Under the pieces are notes generated by a model that saw only the letters and a list, made by a program, of their open reading frames with translations, searched no databases and was not told the origin of the DNA. A stretch of DNA of 64,000 bases from Cinnamomum chago. Its lineage: Eukaryota > Streptophyta > Magnoliopsida > Laurales > Lauraceae. The DNA is taken from assembly GCA_038049695.1 (NCBI GenBank), contig CP142452.1, positions 52,720,501 to 52,784,500 on the forward strand, in the 5' to 3' direction. This document shows positions 62,139-64,000 of the stretch, piece after piece (within the stretch, counting starts at the first letter, position 1; every line of letters begins with the position of its first letter). A program made the position numbers and the translations under genes.

Positions 62139-62494
62139 GTACGTATTATACCTTTTTTTGTCATTTTAAGAATTTGAGAGGCCAATTTATAGAATCTTTA
62201 TAACTTGAAAGAGTCTGTATATACTGTTTTGAGTTTGAATTGCTGGATTCCATGTATCTTTTGTGTAGTTTGATTGATAAGAAGTCGTGGTTCTATGGTA
62301 TCATGCTTATGGGGCCTATGCTACCGTGGTTGCATTGTGTCATTTTGGGGGAATTACCCTTATTTTCAAGTAAATTTTCTTTGTTGTATTGTCCTTGTAA
62401 AATGCTCTTTTTGAAGGGTAGTGAGTCAGCAGTGCTTCAGAACTTGAAAATACTCAGAATTGATTGTGGCAATTGTGCAAGTTTTTAAGTCGTC
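62139..62494. other. KASII intron 7, start
   Basis: T-rich intron sequence after the exon 7 donor. No further KASII exon recognised before the window ends. Confidence 0.55.
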
Positions 62495-64000
62495 TGTAGG
62501 TTTGCTGCCGCAGAAGACAAAAAAACGGGTAAGCTTCCTTGAACTAAAATAATAAAAACATTGCTGGAATTTCCACGAGTTGGAGGAAAAAACGAACATA
62601 AAGAAAAAAAATAGAGATAAAAGTGAGAAAGGGATAATTCAAAAAAAAATAAAAATAAAGCGAGAAATGGAGAGAGAACTGCTGCTGGTCATCCAACTTG
62701 GGTTGGGAGACCAAGTTACACAATAAAAACCCTTTATAGTTTCAAGCTTATACATGTAAGTCCCTGAAATATATGGAATTATGGAAAAACCACGGAAACT
62801 GATTTCTAGCATACCCCTTCAAGCTTGTGCCTGTTTATTTACCATGCCCACCTTGGACACGTGATTGTTGCTTCTTGATGATGGCCTGTGTGAGATCTGC
62901 CAGTTGATCTTTGCTAGGAGAGTACACAAGTTGAATGTCTTTTGCAACAATTTTCTTACAAACAGATTGACAATCAACTTCCACATATTTAGTACTTATG
63001 ATAAGCATGATTCTTTGCAAAATGTCATGTTGCTGTACCATCTCAATGTAAAAATCGCAGTTTTACTGTTAAGGAAACCAATCTCCTTAAGGAGAATTCT
63101 CAACTTCGTCAACTTGCAAATACCATCTGTCATGGCTCTATATTCTGCTTCGGATCTTGATCTAGCAATTAATGGTTGTTATTTACTTTCTCATGAAACT
63201 AACTTACTTCCAACCAAGGTGCAATATCTAGTGGTTCACCTTCTTTCTGGTTTGGAGCCTACCTAATCTGCATCCGTGTATGCTTTTCCTGGTGAACCCC
63301 ACGAGACATTGAGAGAATTCCCTGTACCGGTGAACCCATCAAGTATTTCAGAATTTGATGCATAACATTTAAATCACCTGTTCTTGGTGCATGCATAAAC
63401 TATGATGCACAAATACTTCAAAATAGGCAACGCATCGTGTCGTATAGTATCCGATACTTCACTTTTTATGTGTAAAATCCATACCCTTGCCGTGTCCGTG
63501 TCGTATCCCTGCCATATCTAGGCATCTTAGTGCATGAACTGGCTTACCACACTAAGAGCGTAAATGTTTTTCCGTTCTTGTAGTTGTTTCATAAATGAGT
63601 TTTCCAACCAATTTTTGATATGCTCTTGGATTGTTTAATAAATCATCACTCATGGTCAAGACCATGATTCTGCTTTATAGGACTTTCCATTGGTTTTGCA
63701 CCACCAATTTCGTTCAACAAGTCTGAGGTATATTTCCACCGAGTAATCTCGATGCCCTTCTTGAATCTGGCAACCTCTGTACCAAAGTTCTTCAAATCAC
63801 CTACATCTTTTATTTCAAACTCCTTTCCTATATATTCTTTAAGATAATTAATCTCATCATTACCAGCCACAGCAATGGCATCCATATATACTGTCACAAT
63901 AGTCTCCTTTCCAATCTTCTGTTTAACAAATGTTGTTTGATAAGCTTGGCATCACTTATATTCATACTTAACCATAGCTTGACTGATTCTTTCAAACCAT
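62495..64000 (-). mobile_element. Copia element N, 3' half, running off the right edge
   Basis: Minus strand. RT piece 63897-63646 has TGNDEINYLKEYIGKEFEIK, DVGDLKNFGTEVARFKKGIE, then KYTSDLLNEIGG. RNase H piece 63041-62835 has KYVEVDCQSVCKKIVAKDIQ and SKDQLADL. A polypurine tract AAGCTTGAAGGGG ends near 62813 and a putative 3' LTR covers 62812-62495. Frameshifts and stops abound. The 5' half lies outside the window. Confidence 0.8.

Noticed and set aside
62139-64000. Search for the next KASII exon (GFVMGEGAG block)
   Set aside because: Not found; the space is intron and a minus-strand copia, so the exon must lie outside the window.

Overview
The window is nuclear DNA of a flowering plant. 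It is AT-rich, has spliced exons with GT-AG introns, and is crowded with Ty1/copia and Ty3/gypsy LTR retrotransposons, hAT transposons and MITEs. The large intron sizes and repeat load would fit a woody, large-genome lineage (a magnoliid is possible), but the sequence alone does not fix the species.

Only one host gene is recognisable, and it spans nearly the whole window on the + strand: plastid beta-ketoacyl-ACP synthase II (KASII). Seven exons are visible (3946-4339, 21819-22024, 23885-24088, 24675-24785, 24892-24987, 61881-61926, 62059-62138). They join in frame to 379 codons with no stop. The rest of the gene (both catalytic His, C-terminus) lies beyond the right edge. Two introns are huge: intron 1 is 17.5 kb and intron 5 is 36.9 kb. 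Nearly everything else in the window is their contents.

Layout. 1-3250: LTR-like DNA, a MITE and a tRNA-like repeat upstream of the gene. 3250-3945: CT/GAA-rich promoter and leader. Intron 1: about seven diverged ~320-bp tandem units (4350-6370); a truncated minus-strand copia split by a younger 9.9-kb copia with 1.7-kb LTRs (8330-18234), which itself holds a TRIM solo LTR and a PIF/Harbinger-like MITE; then a 2.5-kb non-autonomous gypsy element with a LINE tail inside it. Intron 5: a foldback MITE in a TA microsatellite, split by a very young copia (26111-31421) with identical LTRs; an organelle-type trnH; two more MITE copies; a LINE end; then an old copia (34277-about 59570) containing a deleted copia, a small hAT, and a chromodomain gypsy (41959-58818). 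The gypsy in turn holds a 5.4-kb autonomous-type hAT (42676-48077), a second non-autonomous hAT, another TIR element and a solo LTR. Introns 6 and 7 follow, with a further copia running off the right edge.

Insertion order can be read from target-site duplications, with up to four nested levels. The most coherent system is one hAT family (TIR CAAGGATGAAAATAGCGG, 8-bp TSDs, subterminal CGTAGCGG motifs) represented by a transposase-bearing member, two deletion derivatives and a relic. No CRISPR, operon or prokaryotic feature is present.
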